DNA from: Alphaproteobacteria bacterium
Lineage (GTDB): Bacteria > Pseudomonadota > Alphaproteobacteria > UBA9655
Length of the DNA: 36,712 nucleotides
Reading direction: 5' to 3'
Assembly (NCBI GenBank): GCA_027459605.1
Contig: DAIDHR010000020.1
Span: 1 to 36,712, forward strand
Shown here: positions 15,933-25,285 of the stretch, one piece after another
Numbering within the stretch: position 1 is the stretch's first letter
Layout: every line of letters begins with the position of its first letter
Made by a program: the position numbers and the translations under genes
Notes under the pieces: generated by a model
Told to the model about the DNA's origin: nothing
What the model saw: only the letters and a program-made list of their open reading frames with translations
Databases searched by the model: none

Positions 15933-16769
15933 ATGCCTGAGCTTCCTGAAGTTGAAGTTACCTGCCAAGCCTTAAAAGCTGTACTTGAAGGATTCTCAAT
16001 CACTGAGATCCAGCTTAATCGACCGGATTTGCGCTACCCGCTTCCCCCAAATCTTGAGAACGAGATTTGTTTATATTCTATTCAATCTGTGCAGAGGAGA
16101 GCAAAATATCTCTTAATTGATTTTGAACATGGCAAGACTCTTATCTGGCATTTGGGCATGTCAGGTCGTGTGATTGTCGAAACCCCTGAAATTCCTTTCT
16201 TGAAGGCAAGTCCTCATGATCATGTTATTTTTAGGACTTCAAATAATCACAAGATTACCTACCGCGACCCCCGACGTTTTGGGTTTATACAACTTACTCC
16301 AACAAGCCAATTAGCTAGCGTAAATCCTTTTAATACACTAGGACCTGAGCCACTCAATAACCCAGAATTAAATGTTTTGATATTTCATAATCGAATGAAA
16401 AAGCATACTAAGCCTATAAAAAACGCTCTTCTTGATCAAAAAATCATTGCAGGAATTGGCAACATTTACGCTTCTGAAGCCTTGTGGCAGGCTAGAATTT
16501 CCCCCTTACGGGCAGCAAATTCACTTACACAACCCGAATCCGCTCTTTTATTAAAAGAACTCCAAGATGTGTTAAAACGTGCCATTGCTGCTGGAGGATC
16601 GACATTACGTGATTACGTTCGCCCTAATGGAGAAGTCGGGTACTTTCAATATATCTTTAAAGTTTACGACCGAGAAAATAAGCTATGTGAACATTGTGAG
16701 GTTACAAATCTTAGCAAAATAATCCAGTGCGGAAGGGCGACATATTATTGCAAAATATGCCAAAAATAG
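15933..16769 (+). CDS. mutM: formamidopyrimidine-DNA glycosylase (Fpg/MutM)
   Basis: This 278-aa base-excision repair enzyme removes 8-oxoguanine and other oxidised purines and cleaves the abasic site. It begins MPELPEVEV, giving catalytic Pro and Glu after Met removal. It has the beta-hairpin Lys in RRAKYLLIDF and the helix-two-turn-helix segment KIIAGIGNIYASEALW. The C-terminal zinc finger is CEHC...CGRATYYCKIC with all four cysteines and the essential Arg. AAAAAGGAA at 15914-15922 precedes the ATG. Length and motifs are normal. It is the first gene after the transfer module, and it marks the change from mobile-element to housekeeping-like content. Confidence 0.96.
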   Translation: MPELPEVEVTCQALKAVLEGFSITEIQLNRPDLRYPLPPNLENEICLYSIQSVQRRAKYLLIDFEHGKTLIWHLGMSGRVIVETPEIPFLKASPHDHVIFRTSNNHKITYRDPRRFGFIQLTPTSQLASVNPFNTLGPEPLNNPELNVLIFHNRMKKHTKPIKNALLDQKIIAGIGNIYASEALWQARISPLRAANSLTQPESALLLKELQDVLKRAIAAGGSTLRDYVRPNGEVGYFQYIFKVYDRENKLCEHCEVTNLSKIIQCGRATYYCKICQK

Positions 16770-17254
16770 AAGTTTTTTATCGAGCAACAATTAAAAAATG
16801 ATTAACTCCAGAATTAACTCTGAAATAAGAGGATAGAGCCAGAGATTAATTAAGTATTTCGAGCGATTTCATAATAACTATAGAGCATCATCTAAACTGA
16901 GGAAGTTATTGGAACTTATTCTGGTCAATACCAAGAGATCTTTCAACCCTTATGGAAGTCAGCCCACGTAGAAGAGTGCTGTTCTTTGCCTACTTAGGCT
17001 ATAAATCACTCGCTCTCAAGGTCCTTAACTAAGGGCAAGAATCTACCCCAAAAGAGTATCTCTTAGATTAAATTACCAACTCATCATCAGAATAACTTCT
17101 TACCCACTTTTGGTTCATAAAACGGAAACTAGGCAAGAGAAGTCTGTAAACTTTATTAGAAATTCTTCTTAAGTGCATTAAAATTATTAATTTTTCTTAT
17201 TATCAAGAAAATTTTAGAATGTGATTCAAAAGAAATGTGTAAGACGGTCTTGTT
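16770..17254. other. 485-bp spacer without recognised gene
   Basis: Only short open stretches occur, the longest I read being about 40 codons ending near 16980 (plus strand) with no recognisable motif. AT-rich DNA at 17170-17230 probably holds the promoter of the transporter. It may be decayed coding sequence. Confidence 0.5.
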
Positions 17255-18226
17255 ATGATTATTTTTTCTCTATTCATAGAAAATGTTCTATCTCCTGTTA
17301 TCTTGTTTTTTTTGCTGGGATGTTTAGCCGGCTTTATTAAGTCAGATCTTGTTATTCCGGATAGTATAAGTCGATATCTTTCTCTTTATTTAATGATGGC
17401 AATTGGCTTTAAAGGGGGTGTTGCCCTCGCTGAAATACGCTTTTTTAACTTACAAATTATTTTCACACTTTTGACGGGATTAGGAATTGGTTTTTTACAA
17501 CCCTTTATTGGATATATAATGTTGAAATTCACTACCAGATTGGACCGTGAAACTGCTGCTGCGGTTGCAGCCCATTACGGATCTATAAGCGTGGTTACTT
17601 TTTTAGCAGCTGCAAATTTTTTACAAGACAATCAGGTTTTCTATGCGGGCTATATCGTAGCCGTATTAGCTTTAATGGAAGCGCCAGCTATTTTATCCGG
17701 GCTATTCATTGCAAACCAAGGATCAATAAAAAATTTTAAAAACTCGAACAACCTAAGAGATATCTTTACGAATGGAAGTCTTTTGCTCCTTCTTGGCTCT
17801 TTTTTGATTGGTCTGTTAACTGGGAGAGGAGGGTTAGAAAAGATGGAAGGTTTTCTCGGAGCTCCTTTTCAGGGAATTTTAGCTTTCTTTCTTTTGGATA
17901 TGGGACTGATGATATCTAAACAACGGCATCATCTAAAGGATTTTACATTTGGCCTATTTCTCTTTGGGGTTTATATGCCTTTAATCGGAGGAATGGTGGG
18001 CGTCTGTGCAAGTAAAATTTTGAATTTAGAGGTTGGCACAGGGACTCTATTTACTGTTCTTTGTGCGAGTGCATCCTATATTGCCGTTCCTGCAGCCATG
18101 CGGATTGCAATACCCCAGGCGAAAGCCGCCATCTATCTTCCTATGTCTCTTGCAATTACTTTTCCTTTCAATATTACTCTCGGTATTCCTCTGTATTTTA
18201 TAATATGTAGGCATATCTTGGGTTAA
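17255..18226 (+). CDS. SbtA-family sodium-dependent bicarbonate transporter homologue
   Basis: This 323-aa integral membrane protein has about ten hydrophobic spans. Family hallmarks are the pseudo-symmetric start (LGCLAGFIKSDLVIPDSIS), YLMMAIGFKGGVAL, and AAAVAAHYGSISVVTFLAA. Residues near 270-290 (LCASASYIAVPAAMRIAIPQ) form the matching C-terminal repeat. Cyanobacterial SbtA imports HCO3- with Na+; in heterotrophs the substrate and purpose are less certain. No strong ribosome site is visible before the ATG at 17255. The DUF6671 gene starts 17 bp after its stop, so the two form an operon. Cyanobacterial SbtA is usually paired with the PII-like SbtB, which is absent here. Confidence 0.88.
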   Translation: MIIFSLFIENVLSPVILFFLLGCLAGFIKSDLVIPDSISRYLSLYLMMAIGFKGGVALAEIRFFNLQIIFTLLTGLGIGFLQPFIGYIMLKFTTRLDRETAAAVAAHYGSISVVTFLAAANFLQDNQVFYAGYIVAVLALMEAPAILSGLFIANQGSIKNFKNSNNLRDIFTNGSLLLLLGSFLIGLLTGRGGLEKMEGFLGAPFQGILAFFLLDMGLMISKQRHHLKDFTFGLFLFGVYMPLIGGMVGVCASKILNLEVGTGTLFTVLCASASYIAVPAAMRIAIPQAKAAIYLPMSLAITFPFNITLGIPLYFIICRHILG

Positions 18227-18243
18227 ATATATGGAAATCTAGT

Positions 18244-19080
18244 ATGATCTATAAAGATAGGAGCTGCGTTCTTACGACAATTCATAATAAATTTCACGCT
18301 ATTTCTGAGCCTTTTTCAAAAATTTTAGGCCTTCAAATTGTCGAATGTAATGAAAACACAGACCAGCTAGGAACTTTCTCTGGAGAAGTGGAACGAACAG
18401 GAACGATATTTGAAGTCTTAAGAAAAAAATGTGAATTAGGGATGGAGGCTAGTGGTTTTACTCTCGGTATAGCAAGTGAGGGAAGTTTTGGATCTCATCC
18501 TTCTCTTTTTTTTCTTCCCTGCGATCACGAGGAGCTGATCTTTATAGACAAAGAAAAAGATTTTTACCTTAGGCAGGAACTTTCAAGCTTGGAGACAAAT
18601 TACAAGTTGAAAGATATTTGTTATGAGAATGAATTTCTAGAATTTGCGAAAGCAATAAAATTTCCATCTCATGGTGTCATAGTCCGCCCTTCTGATTGGG
18701 GCGATAAATCTATAATTTTCAAAGGCATTCAATCAATTGAAGCATTTAAAGAAGCTTTTTACACCTGTAAGAGTGTTTCACCCAATAAAATGGTCAGAGT
18801 CGAATCAGACATGCGTGCTCATATGAATCCAACCCGTATGACGGTTATTGGTCAATTAGCAGAAAAGTTAGCTCAACGTCTCTCTACCCTTTGTCCTAAT
18901 TGTAAGATCCCAGGATGGGGGTTGGTACGTTTACTAAAAGGCCTTAAGTGTGCGGAATGTGACTTCCCAACGGAAAAGTTAAAAGAAGAAGTTTTTGGAT
19001 GCGTAAAATGTGATTTTGAGCAATCTTTTAGAAAAGGTCTTAACACTGGTTCAGAAAATTGTGCTATTTGCAGCCCATAA
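18244..19080 (+). CDS. DUF6671-like zinc-ribbon protein
   Basis: This is a 278-aa soluble protein. The motif DMRAHMNPTRMTVIGQLAEK followed by a C-terminal array of four CxxC pairs (CPNC, CAEC, CVKC, CAIC) matches what I recall as DUF6671. The cysteines probably bind one or two zinc ions. The N-terminal half (TTIHNKFHAISEPFSKILG, then GTFSGEVERTGT) suggests an alpha/beta fold. Function is unknown. It starts 17 bp after the SbtA-like gene, so it could regulate or support that transporter; this is inference. All cysteine pairs are intact. Confidence 0.75.
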   Translation: MIYKDRSCVLTTIHNKFHAISEPFSKILGLQIVECNENTDQLGTFSGEVERTGTIFEVLRKKCELGMEASGFTLGIASEGSFGSHPSLFFLPCDHEELIFIDKEKDFYLRQELSSLETNYKLKDICYENEFLEFAKAIKFPSHGVIVRPSDWGDKSIIFKGIQSIEAFKEAFYTCKSVSPNKMVRVESDMRAHMNPTRMTVIGQLAEKLAQRLSTLCPNCKIPGWGLVRLLKGLKCAECDFPTEKLKEEVFGCVKCDFEQSFRKGLNTGSENCAICSP

Positions 19081-19165
19081 CCTATTCGCTTAACCTAAAA
19101 AAATAAAAGCCATATTTTTAAATTTGTACTAAAAAAATATTAACAGGTGTCTGAGGAATAAAAAA

Positions 19166-20590
19166 ATGCCTTCTTCTATAGTCTGGTTTCGTCAAGATTT
19201 ACGTCTTTCCGACAATCCTGGTTTATATGAGGCTTCCCAGAACGGTGAGATATTTCCTATTTATATTTTAGATGATGTGAATTCATCCTCTTTTAAAATG
19301 GGGGGAGCGAGCCGATGGTGGTTGCATAACTCCTTGAAGAAACTTAACGCAACATTGAATAATAAATTAAACGTTTATCAAGGCGATTCAAAAGAGATTA
19401 TTATTAAACTTCTCCAGGAACTTGATATTAACGCCGTGTATTGGAACCGGTGCTATGAACCTTGGCGTATTCGTGTCGACTCAGAAATCAAAGCTATCCT
19501 TAAAAAAATGGGTTTAGACTGCAAGAGTTTTAACGCTTCTTTGCTTTGGGAACCCATGAATATCCTTAAAAACGATAATACTCCTTATAAAGTGTTTACC
19601 CCCTTCTTCCAAAAGGGATGCATGAAGGGTATGATCCCGCATCAACCCTTGCCAAAACCTCAAAAACTAAATCTTATAAAAGATGCTAAAAATTCTATAG
19701 AAATCGATGATTTAAAACTTTTGGATTCGATTCCCTGGTATGTATCTATGAAACCTTATTGGGATATTGGAGAAGAAGGCGCGCGCGCCAGATTAAATGA
19801 ATTTTTAGAAAAAGGCTTGAGAAACTATAAGGAAGGGCGCAATTATCCCGCCAAAGAACATGTGTCGCGCTTATCGCCTTATTTACACTTCGGAGAAATA
19901 TCTCCTCACCAAGTTTGGTTTGCTGTACAAGACCACTGTGTGGATGATCCTATGAGCCTTGGAGATGCTGCCTGTTTTTTTAGTGAACTTGGATGGCGTG
20001 AATTTTCTTATTACTTGCTTTACCATTTTCCAGATTTGCCTCAAAAAAACTTTCAAAACAAATTTAATCATTTCCCATGGTTAACCGATTCAGAAGCATT
20101 AAAAGCCTGGAAAACAGGGAGAACAGGCTACCCTATTGTTGACGCTGGCATGAGAGAGTTGTGGCAAACAGGGTATATGCACAATCGGGTGCGAATGATA
20201 GTTGGTTCTTTCTTGGTAAAAAATCTCCTTATTCATTGGCACCATGGTGAGGAGTGGTTTTGGGATTGCCTGGTTGATGCTGATCTTGCAAATAATAGTG
20301 CGAGTTGGCAATGGATAGCAGGTTCAGGTGCCGATGCTGCACCCTACTTCAGAATATTTAACCCCATCACGCAAGGGGAAAAATTTGATCCAGAGGGGGA
20401 TTACACGCGGAAGTTCATTCCAGAGCTTTCCCATTTGCCTAATAGATATCTTTTTCAACCTTGGGAAGCTCCAGAATCTATTTTAAAAGAGGCCGGAGTA
20501 GAATTAGGTGCGACCTATCCTAAGCCAATTATTGATCTCGCATTTTCAAGAAAAAGAGCTCTTGAAGCTTTCAAGTCTTTACCTAAATAA
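19166..20590 (+). CDS. phrB: deoxyribodipyrimidine photolyase (class I, PhrB type)
   Basis: This 474-aa light-driven flavoenzyme splits cyclobutane pyrimidine dimers. The N-terminal Rossmann-like antenna domain starts SIVWFRQDLRLSDNPGL. The C-terminal FAD domain shows GYPIVDAGMRELWQTGYMHN, NRVRMIVGSFLVKNLL and the signature NNSASWQWIAGSGADAAPYF. This fits class I CPD photolyases; a cryptochrome is less likely in this context. The ATG at 19166 has GAGGAA about 9 nt upstream. It is 85 bp after the DUF6671 gene and may have its own promoter. With mutM it makes two DNA-damage repair genes in this stretch. Confidence 0.95.
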   Translation: MPSSIVWFRQDLRLSDNPGLYEASQNGEIFPIYILDDVNSSSFKMGGASRWWLHNSLKKLNATLNNKLNVYQGDSKEIIIKLLQELDINAVYWNRCYEPWRIRVDSEIKAILKKMGLDCKSFNASLLWEPMNILKNDNTPYKVFTPFFQKGCMKGMIPHQPLPKPQKLNLIKDAKNSIEIDDLKLLDSIPWYVSMKPYWDIGEEGARARLNEFLEKGLRNYKEGRNYPAKEHVSRLSPYLHFGEISPHQVWFAVQDHCVDDPMSLGDAACFFSELGWREFSYYLLYHFPDLPQKNFQNKFNHFPWLTDSEALKAWKTGRTGYPIVDAGMRELWQTGYMHNRVRMIVGSFLVKNLLIHWHHGEEWFWDCLVDADLANNSASWQWIAGSGADAAPYFRIFNPITQGEKFDPEGDYTRKFIPELSHLPNRYLFQPWEAPESILKEAGVELGATYPKPIIDLAFSRKRALEAFKSLPK

Positions 20591-20669
20591 CATAATTAAT
20601 AGCTTATTGATTCCTCAAATGACTTTCTTAGTAAATTTATTGGGCTATAACAAATACAGCTAAAAATAG

Positions 20670-21527
20670 TTATATTTTTTTGTTCTCAAGGCTGTGCATA
20701 ATATGTTCGGCCAGCATTTCTCCCGCCTTAGATAAATTCTCGCATTTCATGAGTGCAATTTCAGCATCAGCAAGTTCCGGCAGCTTGATTTCTTTAAGAA
20801 TAGGATGAATGCCGGCTGGTAGCATATTGGCCGGCAACACCGTGATACCGAAACCCGCTTTGACGGCAGCAATAGTTCCTGCGAGGCTGGGACTTGTATA
20901 GCTGATGTACCATGGCTTTCGTGCACGGTCGAGGGCGGCCAAGGCGCGTGCCCGGTAAATACAAGGTTGTGGAGAAAGAACTAAAGATAAAGGTTTTTCT
21001 GGTCGATAATAATCTGCTGCTGCCCACACAAGTGGTTCTCGCCATACTTTACTTCCTCCTTTTACCCTTTGAGGATCTCGCTTTACCAGAATTAAATCAA
21101 AATTGCCTTGCTGAAAACCGTCCACAAGATTAAGCGTTAAATCGCAAGCGACATTTAATTGTACTTGAGGGTGATTCTTTCTAAAGTTTGCTAAAACATC
21201 AGGCAAGTAATGAGAAGCAAAATCTTCTGGTGTCCCTAGACGTATCTCTCCCGTGATTTCCGGTTCTTTGATACGGCTATAAACCTCTCTTTGCAGTTGA
21301 ATAATCTGTGTTGCATAGCCTAAAAAAATTTCCCCTTCTTGGGTTAGAGTTATCTTCCGATTGGTTCGATTAAATAACAAACACCCTAACTCTTGCTCAA
21401 GGTTTTTAATCTGAAGACTAAGAGCAGATTGGGTACGGCCAACAGATCTTCCCGCTTGACTAAAGCTACCGGTTTCGGCAATGGCTATAAAGCTCTTGAG
21501 GTGCAAAGTATCAATGTTAAAAGGCAT
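20670..21527 (-). CDS. LysR-family transcriptional regulator
   Basis: This 285-aa protein has an N-terminal winged HTH (FIAIAETGSFSQAGRSVGR, TQSALSLQIKNLEQELG, then NRTNRKITLTQEGE). The effector domain opens with GEIRLGTPEDFASHYLPDVL, reminiscent of the LrhA/PecT branch, though this is only a resemblance. It converges with the photolyase gene, 79 bp away, so it is unlikely to be cotranscribed with it. Its target is not evident; the nearest gene upstream on its strand is tspO, 313 bp away. It is intact and of normal length. Confidence 0.9.
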   Translation of the reverse strand: MPFNIDTLHLKSFIAIAETGSFSQAGRSVGRTQSALSLQIKNLEQELGCLLFNRTNRKITLTQEGEIFLGYATQIIQLQREVYSRIKEPEITGEIRLGTPEDFASHYLPDVLANFRKNHPQVQLNVACDLTLNLVDGFQQGNFDLILVKRDPQRVKGGSKVWREPLVWAAADYYRPEKPLSLVLSPQPCIYRARALAALDRARKPWYISYTSPSLAGTIAAVKAGFGITVLPANMLPAGIHPILKEIKLPELADAEIALMKCENLSKAGEMLAEHIMHSLENKKI

Positions 21528-21840
21528 TTCTTATAAAGAATCCTTATAGATTTTACAAAGAATATTAATTTTATATATACATCTTTCAGCAGCAAGATAA
21601 AAGAAAAATGAAGATCAAAGTGTTTAAAGGATATCTCTAAATATTACTGCAACATCTGAATCAAAAGAGGTACAATTTTAGGTCTAGCAATACCTCTCAC
21701 GTTTCTTTTAAATCTTAAATTCTTAGGAATTTAAATTTTAGACAACTCGTCATAAACTTAATTAAAGCTTTATAAACTTTTAAAAAGAAACATATCTTTG
21801 TGGTAGATGAGGAGATCATTCATCTCCCTCCCCAAAGTAT
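21528..21840. other. 313-bp AT-rich spacer between tspO and lysR
   Basis: No gene is seen. It should contain the promoter of the minus-strand LysR gene. A candidate hairpin (GAGGAGAT at 21809-21816 with ATCTCCCTC at 21822-21830, one bulge) lies just after the tspO stop and could end tspO transcription, though no T run follows directly. Confidence 0.45.
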
Positions 21841-22311
21841 TTAGTTGAGGATCCAAATAGCGCCATTTAAATAGGCTGCAAACACTAACCATAGAAAGTA
21901 TGGGATAAGCATTATACTAATTAATTTGAATTTATCCTTGGTAAGATAAATCGTTACAAGAGTGAATCCGGCTATTATGATGATCCAAAAGAAGCTTAAG
22001 CCAATAAAATGAAAATAAAAGAAGAGCGGTGTCCATAACCAATTCATCAAAATCTGTGCACCATAAAAAAATGTTGCTGTCCTAATAATTGATCGATGAC
22101 GCTGTTGCCAGAGCAAATAACCAGCTAATGCAAGCATTATATATAAGCTAGGCCAGATGATAGAAAAAACTATATTGGGAGGAGTAAAAATTGGTTTATT
22201 AAGCAATTGATACCAAGGGCTGATGTTTGCCTTAGTAATAAGGCCAAGGTAAAAGCCTATAACCTCAAAAATTAAAATCCAACTTGCAATTTGAATTATT
22301 TTTTTTCGCAT
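21841..22311 (-). CDS. tspO: TspO/MBR family tryptophan-rich sensory protein
   Basis: This 156-aa protein has five membrane helices. Conserved features include SPWYQLLNKPIFTPPNIVF, IIWPSLYIMLALAGYLLW, MNWLWTPLFFYF and the C-terminal FAAYLNGAIW. TspO binds porphyrins and related ligands and acts in tetrapyrrole or stress signalling; the exact role varies. Its start overlaps the end of the SDR-like gene upstream by 16 bp, so the two are translationally coupled, a sign of joint function or chance compaction. The ATG at 22311 has only a weak ribosome site, consistent with coupling. Confidence 0.92.
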   Translation of the reverse strand: MRKKIIQIASWILIFEVIGFYLGLITKANISPWYQLLNKPIFTPPNIVFSIIWPSLYIMLALAGYLLWQQRHRSIIRTATFFYGAQILMNWLWTPLFFYFHFIGLSFFWIIIIAGFTLVTIYLTKDKFKLISIMLIPYFLWLVFAAYLNGAIWILN

Positions 22312-23183
22312 AATAAATAAACTTCGTCTTTCAAAAGTTGGTTTAATCCTTCCCTATAAGTAGGGTATTTTAATTTAACTAAAAGATCTTTTTTCATCTT
22401 AAAATTACATACTCGCCGGTTATGTGAATAAAATTCTTTTTGGACTGGGGATAATTTAGCTGTCTCAAATAGGATTGTAGCAATTGAAGACATATTGAGT
22501 AAAGATGCTGCATAAGCATCTACAACATATGAAGGAGTTGGCTCATCATCAGCAATATTGTAAACAGATAAAGGATCAGGCCTCTTTACAGAAGCAACAA
22601 GAGTAGATGCAATATCTTCCACATGAATCCTTGAAAAAAAATGACCTTTCTTATAAATAGTTTCTTTCTTGCCACTTAAAAGTTTCACTAAAGCATTTCT
22701 TGTGGGACCATAAATGCCAGCTAATCTAAAGATATGAAGAGGCAGCCGATAATCATTTGCTAAAGAAAGCCATGCTTTCTCAGCATCCAACCTTAATAAT
22801 CCCTGCTTACTAGGCGATATTGAATTTGAAGTTTCGTCAACCCAATCTCCCTGATGATCTCCATAAACACTAGTAGACGAAAGATATCCTAGCCATTGAA
22901 TTTGATGAGAGAATTTTTTAATTAAGTCACAAAAATTTGCAAGGATGAGATCACCTTTTTCCTCTGTAGGTGGAATGCTAATTAAAATATGTGTGGCCCT
23001 CTTTAGATATTTTTCAATATTAAATGCTGAAAAATTCACGAGCTCATAATTGGAGTGAGGGTAGAATCCAATTTTCTCGCGGCTCCTTGTTGTCCCGATA
23101 ACTTGCAAATCAAATTCTATGAGTTCTTTTACTAAAAACTCAGCTGTATAACCAAACCCAAGTATAAAAAAACAACCTTTCAT
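22296..23183 (-). CDS. NAD(P)-dependent epimerase/dehydratase (extended SDR, YeeZ-like)
   Basis: This 295-aa protein opens with a Rossmann motif (FFILGFGYTAEFLVKEL) like the YeeZ-type atypical SDRs. It has THILISIPPTEEKGD, then the SDR site LGYLSSTSVYGDHQGDWVDE (Ser and Tyr of the catalytic region) and FRLAGIYGP. A later segment IHVEDIASTLVAS is typical of NAD-dependent epimerases. The canonical YxxxK is not clear, as in other YeeZ-like members, so catalysis is uncertain. It is coupled to tspO downstream. Function in the cell is unknown. Confidence 0.85.
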   Translation of the reverse strand: MKGCFFILGFGYTAEFLVKELIEFDLQVIGTTRSREKIGFYPHSNYELVNFSAFNIEKYLKRATHILISIPPTEEKGDLILANFCDLIKKFSHQIQWLGYLSSTSVYGDHQGDWVDETSNSISPSKQGLLRLDAEKAWLSLANDYRLPLHIFRLAGIYGPTRNALVKLLSGKKETIYKKGHFFSRIHVEDIASTLVASVKRPDPLSVYNIADDEPTPSYVVDAYAASLLNMSSIATILFETAKLSPVQKEFYSHNRRVCNFKMKKDLLVKLKYPTYREGLNQLLKDEVYLLCEKK

Positions 23184-23291
23184 TTTTTTTATTATTAATT
23201 TTTTATAAATTTAAATATACATTATTTATTTTATATTATGAACTGTATTATTCAAAAATTAATTCCTAAATTCTAAACATTCCAGGTTTAT

Positions 23292-23390
23292 TCAATTTGC
23301 TAAGAATCTACTGTACAACAAAGCCACAGCTTTTCCTACGCCCAAGGTTGCTCCAGTAATGATGATTTACTTGTCCTTAAGTCTTTGCAT
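23292..23390 (-). pseudogene. remnant of a classical short-chain dehydrogenase N-terminus
   Basis: On the minus strand, ATG at 23390 begins MQRLKDK, then a TAA (23369-23367), then IIITGATLGVGKAVALLYSR and FLAN before a TGA (23294-23292). TGATxGxGxA is the NAD(P)-binding signature of classical SDRs, and the lead MxRLKDK-x-IIITGA is typical of their starts. Only ~32 codons remain, with an in-frame stop, so this is a decayed gene fragment. It lies downstream of batD and upstream of the other SDR gene. Confidence 0.7.
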
Positions 23391-23473
23391 TAAATATTCC
23401 CCGTTTTTTATACTTATTCAAGTACTATACTAAATTGTCAATATGCACGAGTGCTGATGTTGCAACTGCATCT

Positions 23474-25285
23474 TCAGGTTGGGTTCAAATCAGGAAGGGT
23501 TTTCGGTTTATGGCTTCCTTTTTTCTCTCTATTTTTTATAGACAATATTAAACTTAAACACCGGTTTTTTACCTCGTCTAAAGGAACGTCTTTTTCAGCG
23601 TAGAGGGCATCTTGTAAATTTCTTACCACAAAATCAATATCCTCCTGAGAAAGATCAGCATACTGATTTTTTGCAGTAGCAAATAGAACCTCTAAAGATG
23701 CGTTTTGAGGCGCCTTCCAATGACCGTGCCCATAGGCTTGTAAGAAATGGTATAATTTTTCTGGTGTATTTGTTTTGAGAAGATCTTTGCTATTTGCATC
23801 AGAAGCCATTCTTTTAGATATCTCATCAGTCAAGATAGGTTCTCTTCTATCTTTTGTGGTTTCACGGGGAGATTTCTCCTTCTTAAGTTTAAAAATCCAT
23901 AAAAGGGCGAGTGCAACCAGGAGGGTAAGTCCTCCTATAATTACATAGAGCACATTATTGTTTTTGCTAGTCCCCCCAGAAGTTTGAGTAATAGGTGAAA
24001 CTGGGGTTTTATCCTCAGGTTTTTGAGATTTCACAGATTGAGTTATTTGGGAAGAGGATGGGGGAGTATGGATTCCAGGCATCACCTCTATGGTACGTTC
24101 TGCTATGGTTGCATAAGCAATTTTATTTTCTTTGACGTTCCACCAAGACACAGAAATTTCAGGAAGAGTCAATTTCCCAGGCTGCTGAGGTACAAGTGTA
24201 TAGCTTTCTTCTCGCCAACTGGTGAGTTTGTCCTGTTTAAAACTTTCTTCTGTTACAGGCTTATCTCCATAAATTTTTACATGGGCTCCTTTACCCTGTT
24301 GGTCTTTTAAATTTGGCAGTTGATTGGCCGTAATACCTTCTCCTACAATTGTAAAACTCCGTGTAAACGCCTCTCCCACTTTAAAGGATTGATTTTCAGG
24401 TAGGCTTTCTGAAATTTCAAGGGATTCTGCAGGAAGCCAAACGGAAAGATTCTGAGGCGGGCTTTTAACATCCAAAACAACTTCATTGCTTATGAGAGTA
24501 AAAGGTTCTAAGCGCTCAATACCAAGGTTTTCAAATCCTTTCAAAATAGAAGAAAAGCCCTCCTCCCGGCCAAACATGGAGTCAAAAGGACTTTTATCCT
24601 GAACCACTTTTTGTCCTTGGATAAGGAAGCCAGGAATCTTAACTGAGCCTGGTTTTAGAGGAGTTATAATATATTTTGCTTCAAGAATTTTGGTAGGAAT
24701 TCCATTATCCACACGTTCAATAACTTCAGGCTTTCTTATTGTTTTAATCACTGCACCGTCGACGGGAGACTCTCCCAATTGGATATTGACGAGATTTTCT
24801 TGTGATGTGAAGCGCACTGTATAAATGATCGGTTCGTTCTTATAAGGAGTTCTCTTGTTGACACTCGCCGAAAAGGTGATGCTCTTATCTGGATTAGTTG
24901 AAGGACCTGAGCCTTTTTCAACAGATAGGGAAATTGGCTGACTTGTAAGAACTCCTTCAGAACTCTCAATTTTGATGGGGGAGATTGTATATTTCCCTTC
25001 TTTTTTAGGAGCAAGCCTGTATTGCCAACTCGTACTTGATGAAACATTCCCATTGATAATGGTTGTATTGGAGAGTTGTTGCTTTCCTAAAATAGTGAAG
25101 TCTTTTTTAAGCTCAGAAGTATCAGGGTAACCTTCTGGAGAGGCGTCGGAGAGTTTCAACTGCAACGTAAAACTATCCCCAACGTTAATCTGATTATGAT
25201 CCAAACTGGCTATAAACTCCGCAGCAAAGGAAGCTATGGGGAAAAATATATTTATTAAAAACGTTATCAGTCTGCTTTTTACCAT
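23474..25285 (-). CDS. batD: BatD-like oxygen-tolerance/envelope protein
   Basis: This 603-aa protein ends the Bat operon. Residues 1-~22 form a signal peptide (MVKSRLITFLINIFFPIASF). Then come repeated beta-sandwich segments (FIASLDHNQINVGDSFTLQL, ITFSASVNKRTPYKNEPII). A membrane span near 450-470 follows (VLYVIIGGLTLLVALALLWI), with a cytoplasmic tail. The open frame runs back to 25381, but the ATG at 25285 is preferred: it starts the signal peptide, has GGAGGG upstream, and overlaps the batB stop by 7 nt. Bat proteins were linked to aerotolerance in Bacteroides and to MoxR-dependent envelope processes elsewhere; the molecular role is not settled. Confidence 0.9.
   Translation of the reverse strand: MVKSRLITFLINIFFPIASFAAEFIASLDHNQINVGDSFTLQLKLSDASPEGYPDTSELKKDFTILGKQQLSNTTIINGNVSSSTSWQYRLAPKKEGKYTISPIKIESSEGVLTSQPISLSVEKGSGPSTNPDKSITFSASVNKRTPYKNEPIIYTVRFTSQENLVNIQLGESPVDGAVIKTIRKPEVIERVDNGIPTKILEAKYIITPLKPGSVKIPGFLIQGQKVVQDKSPFDSMFGREEGFSSILKGFENLGIERLEPFTLISNEVVLDVKSPPQNLSVWLPAESLEISESLPENQSFKVGEAFTRSFTIVGEGITANQLPNLKDQQGKGAHVKIYGDKPVTEESFKQDKLTSWREESYTLVPQQPGKLTLPEISVSWWNVKENKIAYATIAERTIEVMPGIHTPPSSSQITQSVKSQKPEDKTPVSPITQTSGGTSKNNNVLYVIIGGLTLLVALALLWIFKLKKEKSPRETTKDRREPILTDEISKRMASDANSKDLLKTNTPEKLYHFLQAYGHGHWKAPQNASLEVLFATAKNQYADLSQEDIDFVVRNLQDALYAEKDVPLDEVKNRCLSLILSIKNREKKGSHKPKTLPDLNPT

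Noticed and set aside
15775-15975. 66-aa ORF ahead of mutM
   Set aside because: It overlaps the mutM start out of frame and has no ribosome site; a remnant of an older gene cannot be excluded, but nothing is recognisable.
16770-17254. transposase remnant after mutM
   Set aside because: An open stretch of ~40 codons is present, but no transposase motif or terminal repeats could be found.
24023-24310. plus-strand ORFs opposite the Bat operon (for example 24023, 25236, 25680, 29152)
   Set aside because: They are shadows of strongly conserved minus-strand genes, without ribosome sites or domains.
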